Source: Ruegeria sp. HKCCSA071
Lineage (GTDB): Bacteria; Pseudomonadota; Alphaproteobacteria; Rhodobacterales; Rhodobacteraceae
Reading direction: 5' to 3'
Assembly: GCF_017872555.1 (NCBI RefSeq)
Contig: NZ_JAEDOX010000002.1
Span: forward strand, 1 to 64,000
Length of the DNA stretch: 64,000 bases
Both the position numbers and the translations under genes were made by a program. Positions 26,552 through 34,273 of this stretch are shown piece by piece (positions within the stretch are counted from its first letter, which is position 1; every line of letters starts with the position of its first letter). The notes under the pieces are model-generated. The model was not told where the DNA came from. It saw nothing but the letters and a program-made list of their open reading frames with translations, and searched no databases.

Positions 26552-27120
26552 CAGTAAACCGGCGGGGCGATGACCCAGATGGCCACAGCGGGCTCATCAT
26601 AAGGGTTGGCCCATTGATAGGGTTCATGTCGGATCCGAAAGCTGTCACCCGGCCCAACCGTGAACGCGCGCGACCCGATTGTCAGGTCCAGCCTGCCCGA
26701 GATCATGTATCCGACCTCCTGTGTCGGGCGATTGGCCGGTGTCTGCATCTGCGAGTTGGGTTTGAAGGTGGAATGTACCATTTCGAAATCATCGGTCAGA
26801 TCCGGCGAGAGCAGCTCTTCGATCAACCCTTCCTCGCCCGACCCCATAGGTCTGCGCGAGCCGGCACGCACGACATATCCCTGCTCGTCCGCCGGTGCCG
26901 CCGAATGCGCAAACAACATCGACATGGGTACGCCAAGGCATTCGGCGATCTGCCTGAGGTCCGAAATCGACGGCTCGGACATGTCACGTTCAACCTGGCT
27001 GAGCCAGCCCACAGACCTGTCCAACCGGAGCGCGATATCACTCAGCGTCAATCCACGCGCCTTGCGCAGCGCGCGGATATCTGCGCCGAGTGTCGCACTT
27101 TGCGGGGCGTGGCTGTTCAA
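26551..27120 (-). CDS. XRE-family regulator with C-terminal cupin domain
   Basis: HipB/PuuR-like regulator: an N-terminal HTH (LGADIRALRKARGLTLSDIA, then RSVGWLSQVERDMSEPSISD) and a cupin sensor domain (VGYMISGRLDLTIG, VGPGDSFRI) in the last 80 residues. The open frame continues to a GTG at 27201. The chosen TTG at 27120 has GGAG seven bases before it and gives 189 aa starting just ahead of the HTH, and the skipped segment is filled with GTGAAA half-sites that look like an operator. A start at an internal GTG is also possible. It is the first gene of the demethylation cluster. Confidence 0.8.
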   Translation of the reverse strand: MNSHAPQSATLGADIRALRKARGLTLSDIALRLDRSVGWLSQVERDMSEPSISDLRQIAECLGVPMSMLFAHSAAPADEQGYVVRAGSRRPMGSGEEGLIEELLSPDLTDDFEMVHSTFKPNSQMQTPANRPTQEVGYMISGRLDLTIGSRAFTVGPGDSFRIRHEPYQWANPYDEPAVAIWVIAPPVY

Positions 27121-27136
27121 GGATGGCTCCAACGAT

Positions 27137-27202
27137 CGTGAAAATTTCACCTCATTTTTCACGATGACTCGATTCCGTGAAATTTCCAAGCATTTTTTCA
27201 CG
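27137..27202. promoter_or_regulatory. GTGAAA half-site array upstream of the XRE-cupin regulator
   Basis: Five GTGAAA/TTTCAC half-sites within 65 bp: a perfect palindrome GTGAAA-A-TTTCAC at 27138-27150, TTTCAC at 27157, GTGAAATTTCC at 27177-27187 and TTTCAC at 27196. Probable autoregulatory operator. The binding protein is inferred from position. Confidence 0.6.
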
Positions 27203-27245
27203 CAAGCCCGTATTCCGGGTGGCTATGCCCTGACGGTTCGGTCAC

Positions 27246-27764
27246 TCAGCTGATATGGCAAACATAAATATCGGCGGTTTCTGAGGCGCGCTCCGGCCAA
27301 AGCGTAAAGCCTGTTTTTTGCAGAACGCGGGCTGAGGCCGGATTGTCGCGCCCAACCCCGGCGATGAGGCGTATGTCAGGCCCAGGCGCCAATGCGTCCC
27401 GCAGGCCTTGCAGCATCTCGGAGGCGTAACCATTCCCCCAGGCGGATTCTGCAATCAGATAGCCGATGTGAAGGCTTGGAATTGAATCGGCCTCTGAACT
27501 CATGGCCAACACGAATAGGCCAATAAGGTGGTTACCGTGGTTTTGGCGCGCAAGCAGAATATCGCTTTCAGCACGTCTGTCATCAATCCAGTTCGAAACA
27601 CTCCGGCCCTGCAACTGCATCGACGGCGGCAGGTGTTTCAGGACCTCAGGGGTCAGAAGCGCTGCAAGATCATCTTCAAGCCGACCTCGCAATCGCGGAT
27701 CGGCGAGTTCAACCTTCCAGTCGCTGACCGAAAGGCGCGGAGTTCGGAATTGGCCTGGGACCAT
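27246..27764 (-). CDS. GNAT acetyltransferase (RimJ/RimL-like)
   Basis: Predicted 172-residue N-acetyltransferase using acetyl-CoA. Visible elements are FRTPRLSVSDW at the start, the strand-4 region IGYLIAESAWGNGYASEML which includes the pyrophosphate-binding loop, and GRDNPASARVLQKTGF typical of RimJ/RimL relatives. Start at ATG 27764 lacks a strong ribosome site. The substrate is unknown. It lies between the fRMsr gene and the regulator of the demethylation cluster, same strand, but gaps of about 100 bp on each side suggest independent transcription. Confidence 0.82.
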   Translation of the reverse strand: MVPGQFRTPRLSVSDWKVELADPRLRGRLEDDLAALLTPEVLKHLPPSMQLQGRSVSNWIDDRRAESDILLARQNHGNHLIGLFVLAMSSEADSIPSLHIGYLIAESAWGNGYASEMLQGLRDALAPGPDIRLIAGVGRDNPASARVLQKTGFTLWPERASETADIYVCHIS

Positions 27765-27864
27765 GGTTAATCCAATACGGTTCGGACTTTCCGGTTTTAT
27801 CAGGCTCCGAGTGAGATCGAAATGAAGAAATCGGCAGACGCGCCCTGTACCACCGGAACTTCAA

Positions 27865-28320
27865 TCAGACTTGCGCGAAGGTCTTTGACAGGATCGCGGA
27901 CAGGTTATCCGCGTCTTCGGTTGAGAACGCGTCGGGTTGATTGCTGTCGATGTCGAAAACTGCAATCAATTCGCCCGCTGCGTTCCGGACCGGCAGAACC
28001 AGTTCGGATCGAGTGGAGGAGGCGCAGGCGATGTGACCCGGAAACGCATCCACATCCGGCACAAGCTGCACCTGCCCGGTGCGCGCTGCCGCCCCGCAGA
28101 CGCCGCGCGCGAACGGGATGACCAGACAGCCGTGGCCACCCTGGTAGGGGCCGATTTTCAGCAAGCCCGGTTCTGTCACACGGTAAAACCCGGTCCAGTC
28201 GAAGCGGTCGTCAGAATAGTGGACCTCGCAAGCAACCGTGGCCATCAGGGCAATCTGATCGGTTTCGCCTTCGGTCAATGCTGCAATTGTACTGGCCAGC
28301 GAACTGTAATCGACGGTCAT
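27865..28320 (-). CDS. Free methionine-(R)-sulfoxide reductase (GAF-domain)
   Basis: GAF-fold enzyme of 151 aa that reduces free Met-R-O, an antioxidant function. The three redox cysteines of E. coli fRMsr/YebR (84, 94, 118) have exact counterparts here with the same spacing: Cys65, Cys75 (GVCG) and Cys99 (GHIAC). DWTGFYRV and LIAVFDIDS complete the family pattern. Start is at 28320; the longer frame would translate through hairpin repeat copy D. Confidence 0.9.
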   Translation of the reverse strand: MTVDYSSLASTIAALTEGETDQIALMATVACEVHYSDDRFDWTGFYRVTEPGLLKIGPYQGGHGCLVIPFARGVCGAAARTGQVQLVPDVDAFPGHIACASSTRSELVLPVRNAAGELIAVFDIDSNQPDAFSTEDADNLSAILSKTFAQV

Positions 28321-28344
28321 AGGTCCCGAACCCCTTGGAAAACT

Positions 28345-28391
28345 CGGGGGCGCTGCCCCCGAACCCCCGGAGTATTTCGAAAAAGATGAAG
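28345..28391. repeat. Extragenic hairpin repeat, copy D
   Basis: Hairpin GGGGGC-GCT-GCCCCC (28346-28360), identical to the first hairpin of copy B, followed by CCCCCGGAGTATTTCG and AAAAAGATGAAG. It ends two bases before the thiolase stop codon. Confidence 0.8.
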
Positions 28392-28393
28392 GG

Positions 28394-29566
28394 TCAAATG
28401 CGTTCGATCGCGATAGCTGTTCCTTCACCGCCGCCGATGCAGATTGAAGCAACCCCCCGCTTGAGATTTCGTTTCTCGAGCGCGTTCAACAAAGTGACCA
28501 TGATACGGGCGCCAGATGCGCCGATAGGATGGCCCAAAGCACAGGCCCCGCCATTTACGTTTACCTTGTCGCGCGGCAATCCCAACTCGTGCATGAAAGC
28601 CATCGGCACAACTGCGAAGGCTTCGTTGACCTCCCACAGGTCGACATCATCCTTGTTCCAACCGATGCGGGACAGAAGCTTTTGCGCCGCCGGAACCGGC
28701 GCAGTCGTAAAAAGTCCGGGCGCTTGAGCATGGCTGGCATATCCCAGAATCCGCGCCCGAACTGTCAGCCCTCGCGCTTCTGCCGTTTCAGACGATGCCA
28801 GAACAAGCGCCGCCGCGCCGTCGGAAATTGACGAGGAATTGGCGGCCGTCACTGTCCCGTCCTTGCGGAAAGCCGGTTTCAACGTCGGAATTTTCTCGGG
28901 GCGGGCGGATTTGGGTTGCTCGTCGACAGTCTGTACAACCTCACCCTTTCGCGTGCGCACTGTGACGGGGACGATCTCGCCGTCGAAAGCACCGCTTTCT
29001 TGCGCGGACAGTGCGTTAGACAAGGATTTCAAGGCATATTCATCCTGCGCTTCGCGGGTGAACTGATACGCCTCGGCGCAGTCTTCGGCAAAGGTTCCCA
29101 TCAGGCGGCCCTTGTCATAGGCGTCTTCCAGCCCGTCAAGGAACATGTGGTCGATCACCTGACCATGACCGATGCGCGCACCGCCCCGCATTTTCGGCAG
29201 CAGGTAGGGCGCGTTGGTCATGCTCTCCATCCCTCCGGCGACCATTGTGTCCGCATGACCCAATGCGATCTGGTCGAAGGCCATCATCGCCGCTTTCATC
29301 CCGGAACCACACATCTTGTTCAGCGTGGTGGCAGGAACCTCCTCGCCTAAACCCGCCGCGAAACCCGCCTGGCGCGCCGGTGCCTGCCCCTGACCTGCGG
29401 GCAGGACACATCCCATCAACACCTCGTCAACCGTCTGCGCCCCTGCCTGCTTTAACGCGGCACGAATCGCTGCGCCGCCAAGCTCGGATGCTGCGACACC
29501 GTCGAACATGCCCTGAAAACCACCCATTGGCGTTCTGGCGGCACCTGCAATAACAACATCTCTCAT
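28394..29566 (-). CDS. Acetyl-CoA C-acetyltransferase (thiolase)
   Basis: Thiolase of 390 aa that condenses or cleaves acyl-CoA units in the cytoplasm. The acyl-accepting nucleophile is Cys86 (NKMCGSGMKA). The C-terminal catalytic motifs are GGACALGHPIGASGAR with the active His and CIGGGEGTA with the second Cys. The sequence is of the biosynthetic/degradative acetoacetyl-CoA type (PhaA/AtoB), although no pha or ato genes adjoin it. AGGAGG lies before the ATG. Transcribed divergently from the STAS gene. Confidence 0.9.
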   Translation of the reverse strand: MRDVVIAGAARTPMGGFQGMFDGVAASELGGAAIRAALKQAGAQTVDEVLMGCVLPAGQGQAPARQAGFAAGLGEEVPATTLNKMCGSGMKAAMMAFDQIALGHADTMVAGGMESMTNAPYLLPKMRGGARIGHGQVIDHMFLDGLEDAYDKGRLMGTFAEDCAEAYQFTREAQDEYALKSLSNALSAQESGAFDGEIVPVTVRTRKGEVVQTVDEQPKSARPEKIPTLKPAFRKDGTVTAANSSSISDGAAALVLASSETAEARGLTVRARILGYASHAQAPGLFTTAPVPAAQKLLSRIGWNKDDVDLWEVNEAFAVVPMAFMHELGLPRDKVNVNGGACALGHPIGASGARIMVTLLNALEKRNLKRGVASICIGGGEGTAIAIERI

Positions 29567-29668
29567 CCGGATAATCCTCCTGTCGTCCGGCCCTTGAATA
29601 CCGAATGGTAAGAATTCGCGTCTAGCGTATTTCTACGACTCATTTTCAGATTGGAGGGCGGCCGGACC

Positions 29669-30007
29669 ATGGGGCTGACCAGCACATCAGACGGTACGAC
29701 ACAGATTATCACGGTTCACTCTGACCGGATCGACGCTGCGATGGCAATTCAGTTCAAAGAAGACATGCGCGCAGAAACCGAGGCCTGCGCCGATCGAGTT
29801 GTTCTTGACCTGTCAGGCGTCGAGTTCATCGATTCAAGCGGACTGGGTGCAATCGTGGCCTCCATGAAACAACTGGGTCTGAACCGAAAACTCGATCTGG
29901 CAGGCCCGCAGCCCGTGGTGGAAAAGGTTTTTCGCCTGACGCGCATGGATACCGTCTTCAACTTGTTTGCAACACTGGATGACGCCCTGTCGGAACCAGA
30001 CAGGTGA
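29669..30007 (+). CDS. STAS-domain anti-sigma factor antagonist
   Basis: RsbV/SpoIIAA-like protein of 112 aa that binds and releases an anti-sigma kinase. The phosphorylatable serine pair is in VEFIDSSGLGAIV (Ser56/Ser57). VVLDLSG and a C-terminal MDTVFNLFATLDDAL helix fit the fold. GGAGGG precedes the ATG. The anti-sigma kinase gene starts 21 bp downstream, so the two are an operon; no sigma factor or phosphatase gene is adjacent. Confidence 0.9.
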   Translation: MGLTSTSDGTTQIITVHSDRIDAAMAIQFKEDMRAETEACADRVVLDLSGVEFIDSSGLGAIVASMKQLGLNRKLDLAGPQPVVEKVFRLTRMDTVFNLFATLDDALSEPDR

Positions 30008-30028
30008 CAACAGCAGGAGTGCGACAAC

Positions 30029-30478
30029 GTGGAGCCCATTTGTAACGCTACCTGCCTGGAACTGAGCTTTCCCGCAACGGAAACAGAAGCCAGCACGGGG
30101 ATTGCGAAACTCAGCGCCGGACTGGCGAAACGAGGGTTGCCGCCGCACAAGGCGGACGACGTCAAGATCGCACTAGCAGAAGCAATCAACAACGTTGTGG
30201 AACATGCCTACATGGACGTGGCCCCGGCCGGGGTTCAGGTGACATGCCGGTTGGACAGAAACCGGCTGGACATTCTGATTTCGGACACGGGCCATCCATT
30301 GCCTGGCTACGAACCACCAGACGGAACACCAGCGCCACTGGGAACCCGCATTCGGGATTTGCCCGAAGGCGGGTTCGGCTGGTTCCTGATTCATCAACTC
30401 ACCAGCGACATTTGCTATGAACGCCGCGACGGGTGCAATCGGCTTTCCTTGCGATTTAACTTTGAAGAAGACGGGTAA
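30029..30478 (+). CDS. RsbW/SpoIIAB-like anti-sigma factor serine kinase
   Basis: GHKL-ATPase of 149 aa. It has the N-box EAINNVVEHAY around 51-61, the G1 box DTGHPLPGY around 86-94 and the G2 box LPEGGFGWFLI around 111-121. It should phosphorylate the STAS protein encoded just upstream and bind a target such as a sigma factor or response protein. GTG start with AGGAG nine bases ahead. The partner-switching target is not in this window. Confidence 0.9.
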   Translation: MEPICNATCLELSFPATETEASTGIAKLSAGLAKRGLPPHKADDVKIALAEAINNVVEHAYMDVAPAGVQVTCRLDRNRLDILISDTGHPLPGYEPPDGTPAPLGTRIRDLPEGGFGWFLIHQLTSDICYERRDGCNRLSLRFNFEEDG

Positions 30479-30570
30479 CCCGCCGAAATTGGCCACAATA
30501 ACGCCTTTTTCGAAACATTGTCGCGCCGCAAATCGCCGCCATACAGTGACTCGTAGCTCAGATAGCTTCC

Positions 30571-30615
30571 CTCGGCGCCAATTATCACAGCCCCCACCCA
30601 GTGAACGGCGCCGAG
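30571..30615 (+). promoter_or_regulatory. Inverted repeat in the leader of the gamma-glutamyltransferase gene
   Basis: Perfect 9-bp arms CTCGGCGCC (30571-30579) and GGCGCCGAG (30607-30615) separated by 27 bases, 80 bp before the ggt start. It could be an RNA stem in the leader or a dyad operator. No T tract follows. Confidence 0.4.
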
Positions 30616-30695
30616 GATCTCCCCCCCCTTGAAATGACTGGACAACCGGCAATCAGAGAATAGCTTTCCCTTGTTTGAAGGAGAAAGTACCCACC

Positions 30696-32273
30696 ATGCG
30701 TGATCTGCACAAACCTGGCCGGTCGGAAGTTTTTGCGACGCGGGGGATGTGCGCAACGTCGCACCCGCTGGCCGCAAAGGTGGCAATCGATACTCTTGAG
30801 CGCGGCGGCAACGCCATGGACGCCGCGATAGCAGGTGCAGTTCTGCTTGGGATCTGCGAACCGCAGATGACAGGGTTAGGGGGTGATTGTTTCGTTTTGT
30901 TCAGCCGTGCGGGCGAAAACCGAATACACGCATTGAACGGTTCGGGTCGCGCACCGGCCGCCGCACGGGCGGAGCCCTTGCGGGACAAGGGCCTGTCATC
31001 TGTACCGTTGAACGGCCCGGACGCGGTGACTGTTCCCGGTGCCGTGGACGCCTTCTGTCACCTTGCAGAAACCGAAGGGCGTTTGGGGCTGGGTGCGATT
31101 CTGGAACCCGCAATTCACTATGCCGATGCTGGCGTTCCGGTGGCCCCTCGGGTTGCATTTGACTGGAAAACGGGGGCGGCCACATTACAGGGCGCTGCGC
31201 GTGATCATTATCTGATCAACGGACAGATACCCACAATCGGGCAGATTTTTTGCGCCCCCGGTCAGGCTGAGGTCCTGCGCAGGATCGCCAGCCAGGGACG
31301 CGACGCTTTTTATTCAGGAGACATTGCCGAGGATATGATCCAGGCCCTGTCCGCACTCGGAGGTGTCCATACCGCCGAGGACTTCCACCGCACCAGGTGC
31401 ACTGAAACGCAGCCCATGCGCGGGGCCTACAAGGGTGTTGATCTGGTCGAACACCCCCCAAACGGCCAAGGCGCAACCGCGATCCTGTTACTGAACATTC
31501 TAAAACAGTTCGACTTGGCCAGTATGGATCCATTTGGAGCAGAACGAGTTCATATCGAGGCTGAAGCCACCAAGCTGGCTTATGACGCGCGGAACCGGTT
31601 CATTGCGGATCCCGATCATGTCGCACGGGCCGAGCGGTTTCTTGATATGGATGTTGCGGTCAGGCTGGCGGCACTGATTGACCCAAAATGCGCAATGCCC
31701 GCAGCAGCACCTTTGACGGAAGCCGTTCACAAGGACACGGTCTATATTACAGTGGTCGACCGCGATCTTATGGCTGTGTCGCTAATCTATTCGATCTTTC
31801 ATGGCTTTGGATCAGGGATCGCGTCCGAGAAATACGGCATTCTGCTTCAGAACAGGGGGGCGGGGTTCACGCTTCAACCGGGTCACCCCAATGAACTGGC
31901 TGGCTGCAAGCGCCCGATGCACACGATCATACCGGGGATGTTGACCGAAAATGACCGTGTCACGATGCCATTCGGCGTCATGGGCGGTGCTTATCAACCG
32001 ACCGGGCACGCGCGGTTCGTTTCGAACCTTAGGGACTTTGGGCTGGAGCTACAGGAAAGCATCAACGCGCCGCGAGCCTTTTTCGATGGAAATATCCTGA
32101 AACTGGAGCGGGGCTATTCTGAAGAAGTGGTGAAACAATTGTCTGAAATTGGCCACAATATTGAAATTCCAGAAACACCGCTCGGTGGAGCGCAAGCGAT
32201 CCGAATCCGAAAAGACGGTGTTTTGGAAGGCGCCAGCGACCCGCGCAAGGATGGGTGCGCCCTTGGATACTGA
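30696..32273 (+). CDS. ggt: Gamma-glutamyltransferase
   Basis: Ntn-hydrolase of 525 aa that cleaves gamma-glutamyl bonds (glutathione, gamma-glutamyl amines). Autoprocessing should occur at Thr348: its DTVYITVVDRD aligns with the TTHYSVVD of E. coli GGT, where that Thr becomes the new N-terminal nucleophile of the small subunit. MDAAIAGAVLLGICEPQMTG and GLGGDCFVL are typical of the large subunit. No convincing signal peptide is seen, so it may act in the cytoplasm like several bacterial GGT-like amidohydrolases. GAAGGAG precedes the ATG. The leader contains a strong inverted repeat. Confidence 0.88.
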   Translation: MRDLHKPGRSEVFATRGMCATSHPLAAKVAIDTLERGGNAMDAAIAGAVLLGICEPQMTGLGGDCFVLFSRAGENRIHALNGSGRAPAAARAEPLRDKGLSSVPLNGPDAVTVPGAVDAFCHLAETEGRLGLGAILEPAIHYADAGVPVAPRVAFDWKTGAATLQGAARDHYLINGQIPTIGQIFCAPGQAEVLRRIASQGRDAFYSGDIAEDMIQALSALGGVHTAEDFHRTRCTETQPMRGAYKGVDLVEHPPNGQGATAILLLNILKQFDLASMDPFGAERVHIEAEATKLAYDARNRFIADPDHVARAERFLDMDVAVRLAALIDPKCAMPAAAPLTEAVHKDTVYITVVDRDLMAVSLIYSIFHGFGSGIASEKYGILLQNRGAGFTLQPGHPNELAGCKRPMHTIIPGMLTENDRVTMPFGVMGGAYQPTGHARFVSNLRDFGLELQESINAPRAFFDGNILKLERGYSEEVVKQLSEIGHNIEIPETPLGGAQAIRIRKDGVLEGASDPRKDGCALGY

Positions 32274-32308
32274 TCAGCGGCAGTACAATGCCGACCGGTT
32301 CGCCAAAC

Positions 32309-32635
32309 CTAGTTCAGTTGGAAATGCAGAGGGTAAGCACCGTCTTCGAACGGGCCGAACATGTTGGAGATATCCGGGTGCTCGACCGGCTCTCCGGAAT
32401 AGTCTGCAACCAGATTTTGTTCTGAAACATAAGCAACATAGAAGGATTGGTCGTTCTCTGCCAACAGGTGGTAGAACGGCTGTTCTTTCCGTGGACGGCT
32501 GTCTTCCGGAATGGCCTGATACCATTCTTCTGTGTTCGAAAACTCTGGGTCCACGTCAAAAATCACCCCTCGAAAAGGGTGTTTCTTGTGACGGACCACC
32601 TGGCCCAATCCGTATTTCGCGCGTGTCTTTAACAT
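32309..32635 (-). CDS. hspQ: Heat-shock protein HspQ (YccV family)
   Basis: Small basic protein of 108 aa. KYGLGQVVRHKKHPFRGVIFDVDPEF and the C-terminal PDISNMFGPF segment define the HspQ/YccV family. In enterobacteria HspQ enhances Lon-dependent proteolysis. The first ATG of the longer frame lies 54 bases upstream in a region with no ribosome site, so 32635 is used. Convergent with ggt and divergent from the AEC carrier gene. Confidence 0.88.
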   Translation of the reverse strand: MLKTRAKYGLGQVVRHKKHPFRGVIFDVDPEFSNTEEWYQAIPEDSRPRKEQPFYHLLAENDQSFYVAYVSEQNLVADYSGEPVEHPDISNMFGPFEDGAYPLHFQLN

Positions 32636-32715
32636 TGTTTCGGCCCCCACCGCATTTACTAACGGTTTTTGGCCCGAAATGCCAATCATTGATGTGAAAT
32701 TCAGGGAAACAGTCT

Positions 32716-33597
32716 GTGAACCTAATATTGACAGTGTTCGAAATCGTGGCCCCGGTTTTTCTCTTGGCGGCCATTGGCTTTACGTGGGTCAAACTGGGGT
32801 TCGAATACCGGCTGCAATTCGTGACACGCTTTGCAACAACGCTGGCAATGCCCAGTCTAATCTTTGTTGCACTCATGCAAACCGACATTCCGGGCGGAGA
32901 CTTGTCGCGTTTCACATCGGCGACCCTGGTCGCAAATCTTCTGCTGGCAGGGGTGTTCTGGTTGCTGGTTCGCGGATTGAAACTGGATCAGCGCACGTAC
33001 CTGTCACCGCTGATATTCGGCAATACCGGCAACCTTGGCCTGCCGCTATGTATCTTTGCGTTCGGGCAGATTGGCTTGGGTTACGCAGTCATCTTTCTGT
33101 CTGTAACTGCGCTGTTTTCTTTCACCTATGGGATCTATCTGGTCGCCGGAAAAGGCGCATGGGGACAGGTCTTACGCCAGCCGATGGCCTGGGCGTCCAT
33201 TCTGGGTGCGATGTTTTTGTGGCAAGGGTGGCAAACTCCGACATTTCTGACCAACACGTTAGAGCTTTTGGGGCAAATGGCTGTTCCGCTGATGTTGGTC
33301 ACGGTCGGTGTGGCAATCGCCCGCCTGACCTCGCGCAGTCTGGGGCAAGCGCTCTGGTTGTCAGTCCTGAAACTTATCGTCTGCTTTGCGTTGGGCTGGG
33401 GGATTGGGGTGTTATTTGATCTCGACACAGTCGCCTTTGGCGTTCTGGTATTGCAGATTTGTACACCAGTCGCTGTGACCTCATATTTGTTGGCAGAGCG
33501 ATTTGAAGCCGATTCCGATGCCGTTGCCGGCATGGTCATGGTGTCCACTGTGCTGTCCGTGGCGGCGTTACCCGTAATTCTTGCCATTGTTTTATAG
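32716..33597 (+). CDS. AEC-family (auxin efflux carrier) transporter
   Basis: Inner-membrane protein of 293 aa with about ten helices. APVFLLAAIGF at the N-terminus and FGNTGNLGLPL near residue 100 are hallmark segments of the AEC family, whose bacterial members carry small carboxylates such as malate. GTG start with AGGGA upstream. No substrate can be inferred from neighbours. Confidence 0.87.
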   Translation: MNLILTVFEIVAPVFLLAAIGFTWVKLGFEYRLQFVTRFATTLAMPSLIFVALMQTDIPGGDLSRFTSATLVANLLLAGVFWLLVRGLKLDQRTYLSPLIFGNTGNLGLPLCIFAFGQIGLGYAVIFLSVTALFSFTYGIYLVAGKGAWGQVLRQPMAWASILGAMFLWQGWQTPTFLTNTLELLGQMAVPLMLVTVGVAIARLTSRSLGQALWLSVLKLIVCFALGWGIGVLFDLDTVAFGVLVLQICTPVAVTSYLLAERFEADSDAVAGMVMVSTVLSVAALPVILAIVL

Positions 33598-33648
33598 CGA
33601 TTGTGATTTCCTCAGAGCTCAATCTGCGCTAGAATAAACAAAAAAGGC

Positions 33649-34239
33649 ATGAGGCACATGAGCAGAATTCTTATCGTACTCTTCGGGGTGCTGCTTTTGG
33701 CATCCTGTGGCGGCGGGTCAAAACAACCGCCCAGCAAACTGAACGACGCGTGCAGCATTGCACGCGAACGACCCGATTTTATCAAGGCTTTCAAAAGCAC
33801 CGAGCAGAAATGGGGTGTTCCGGTTCACGTTCAGATGGCCACGATTTATCAGGAAAGCCGGTATCGCCACGATGCGCGCACCCCGCACCGTTATGTGCTG
33901 GGCGTGATCCCGATGGGGCGGCAAAGCAGCGCCTATGGGTTCAGCCAGGCACTGGACGGCACCTGGGATCAATATCAGCGCGAAACCGGCAAGCGCCGGG
34001 CCAAGCGGGATCGCATCCGCGACGCGTCGGACTTCATCGGCTGGTATATGAACAAAAGCTATGAGCGCAACGGAATCCACCCCGGCGACACACGCAATCA
34101 ATACCTGGCCTATCATGAAGGCCACACGGGGTACGCGCGCGGTACTTACAACAGCAAGTCGTGGTTGTTGAGCGTAGCCAATGACGTGGACGCGCGCGCG
34201 CAACTGTATCAGGCGCAGTTGGAGAATTGCCGGTATTGA
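33649..34239 (+). CDS. Lysozyme-like SLT-domain lipoprotein
   Basis: Predicted outer-membrane lipoprotein of 196 aa. The signal peptide ends in LLASC, and an SLT-like domain follows with TIYQESRYRHDARTP (probable catalytic Glu), SSAYGFSQALDGTWDQY and YLAYHEGHTGYARGTY. It probably cleaves peptidoglycan at a local site. A second ATG nine bases downstream is equally possible. It ends just before a shared terminator with convergent lolA. Confidence 0.85.
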   Translation: MRHMSRILIVLFGVLLLASCGGGSKQPPSKLNDACSIARERPDFIKAFKSTEQKWGVPVHVQMATIYQESRYRHDARTPHRYVLGVIPMGRQSSAYGFSQALDGTWDQYQRETGKRRAKRDRIRDASDFIGWYMNKSYERNGIHPGDTRNQYLAYHEGHTGYARGTYNSKSWLLSVANDVDARAQLYQAQLENCRY

Positions 34240-34248
34240 CCAGCAAAA

Positions 34249-34273
34249 GCGGGTCAGCGATTGACTGACCCGC
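34249..34273. terminator. Terminator shared by the SLT lipoprotein gene and lolA
   Basis: Perfect 9-bp inverted repeat GCGGGTCAG/CTGACCCGC with a 7-nt loop. On the minus strand it is followed by TTTT, so it best serves lolA, whose stop codon lies inside the stem. On the plus strand a weaker TCTTTCC follows. Confidence 0.8.

Noticed and set aside
30548-30572. tRNA-like string CTCGTAGCTCAGATAG resembling a D-arm
   Set aside because: No acceptor stem, anticodon arm or T-loop (no GGTTCGAAT-like segment) at the right distances; chance match.
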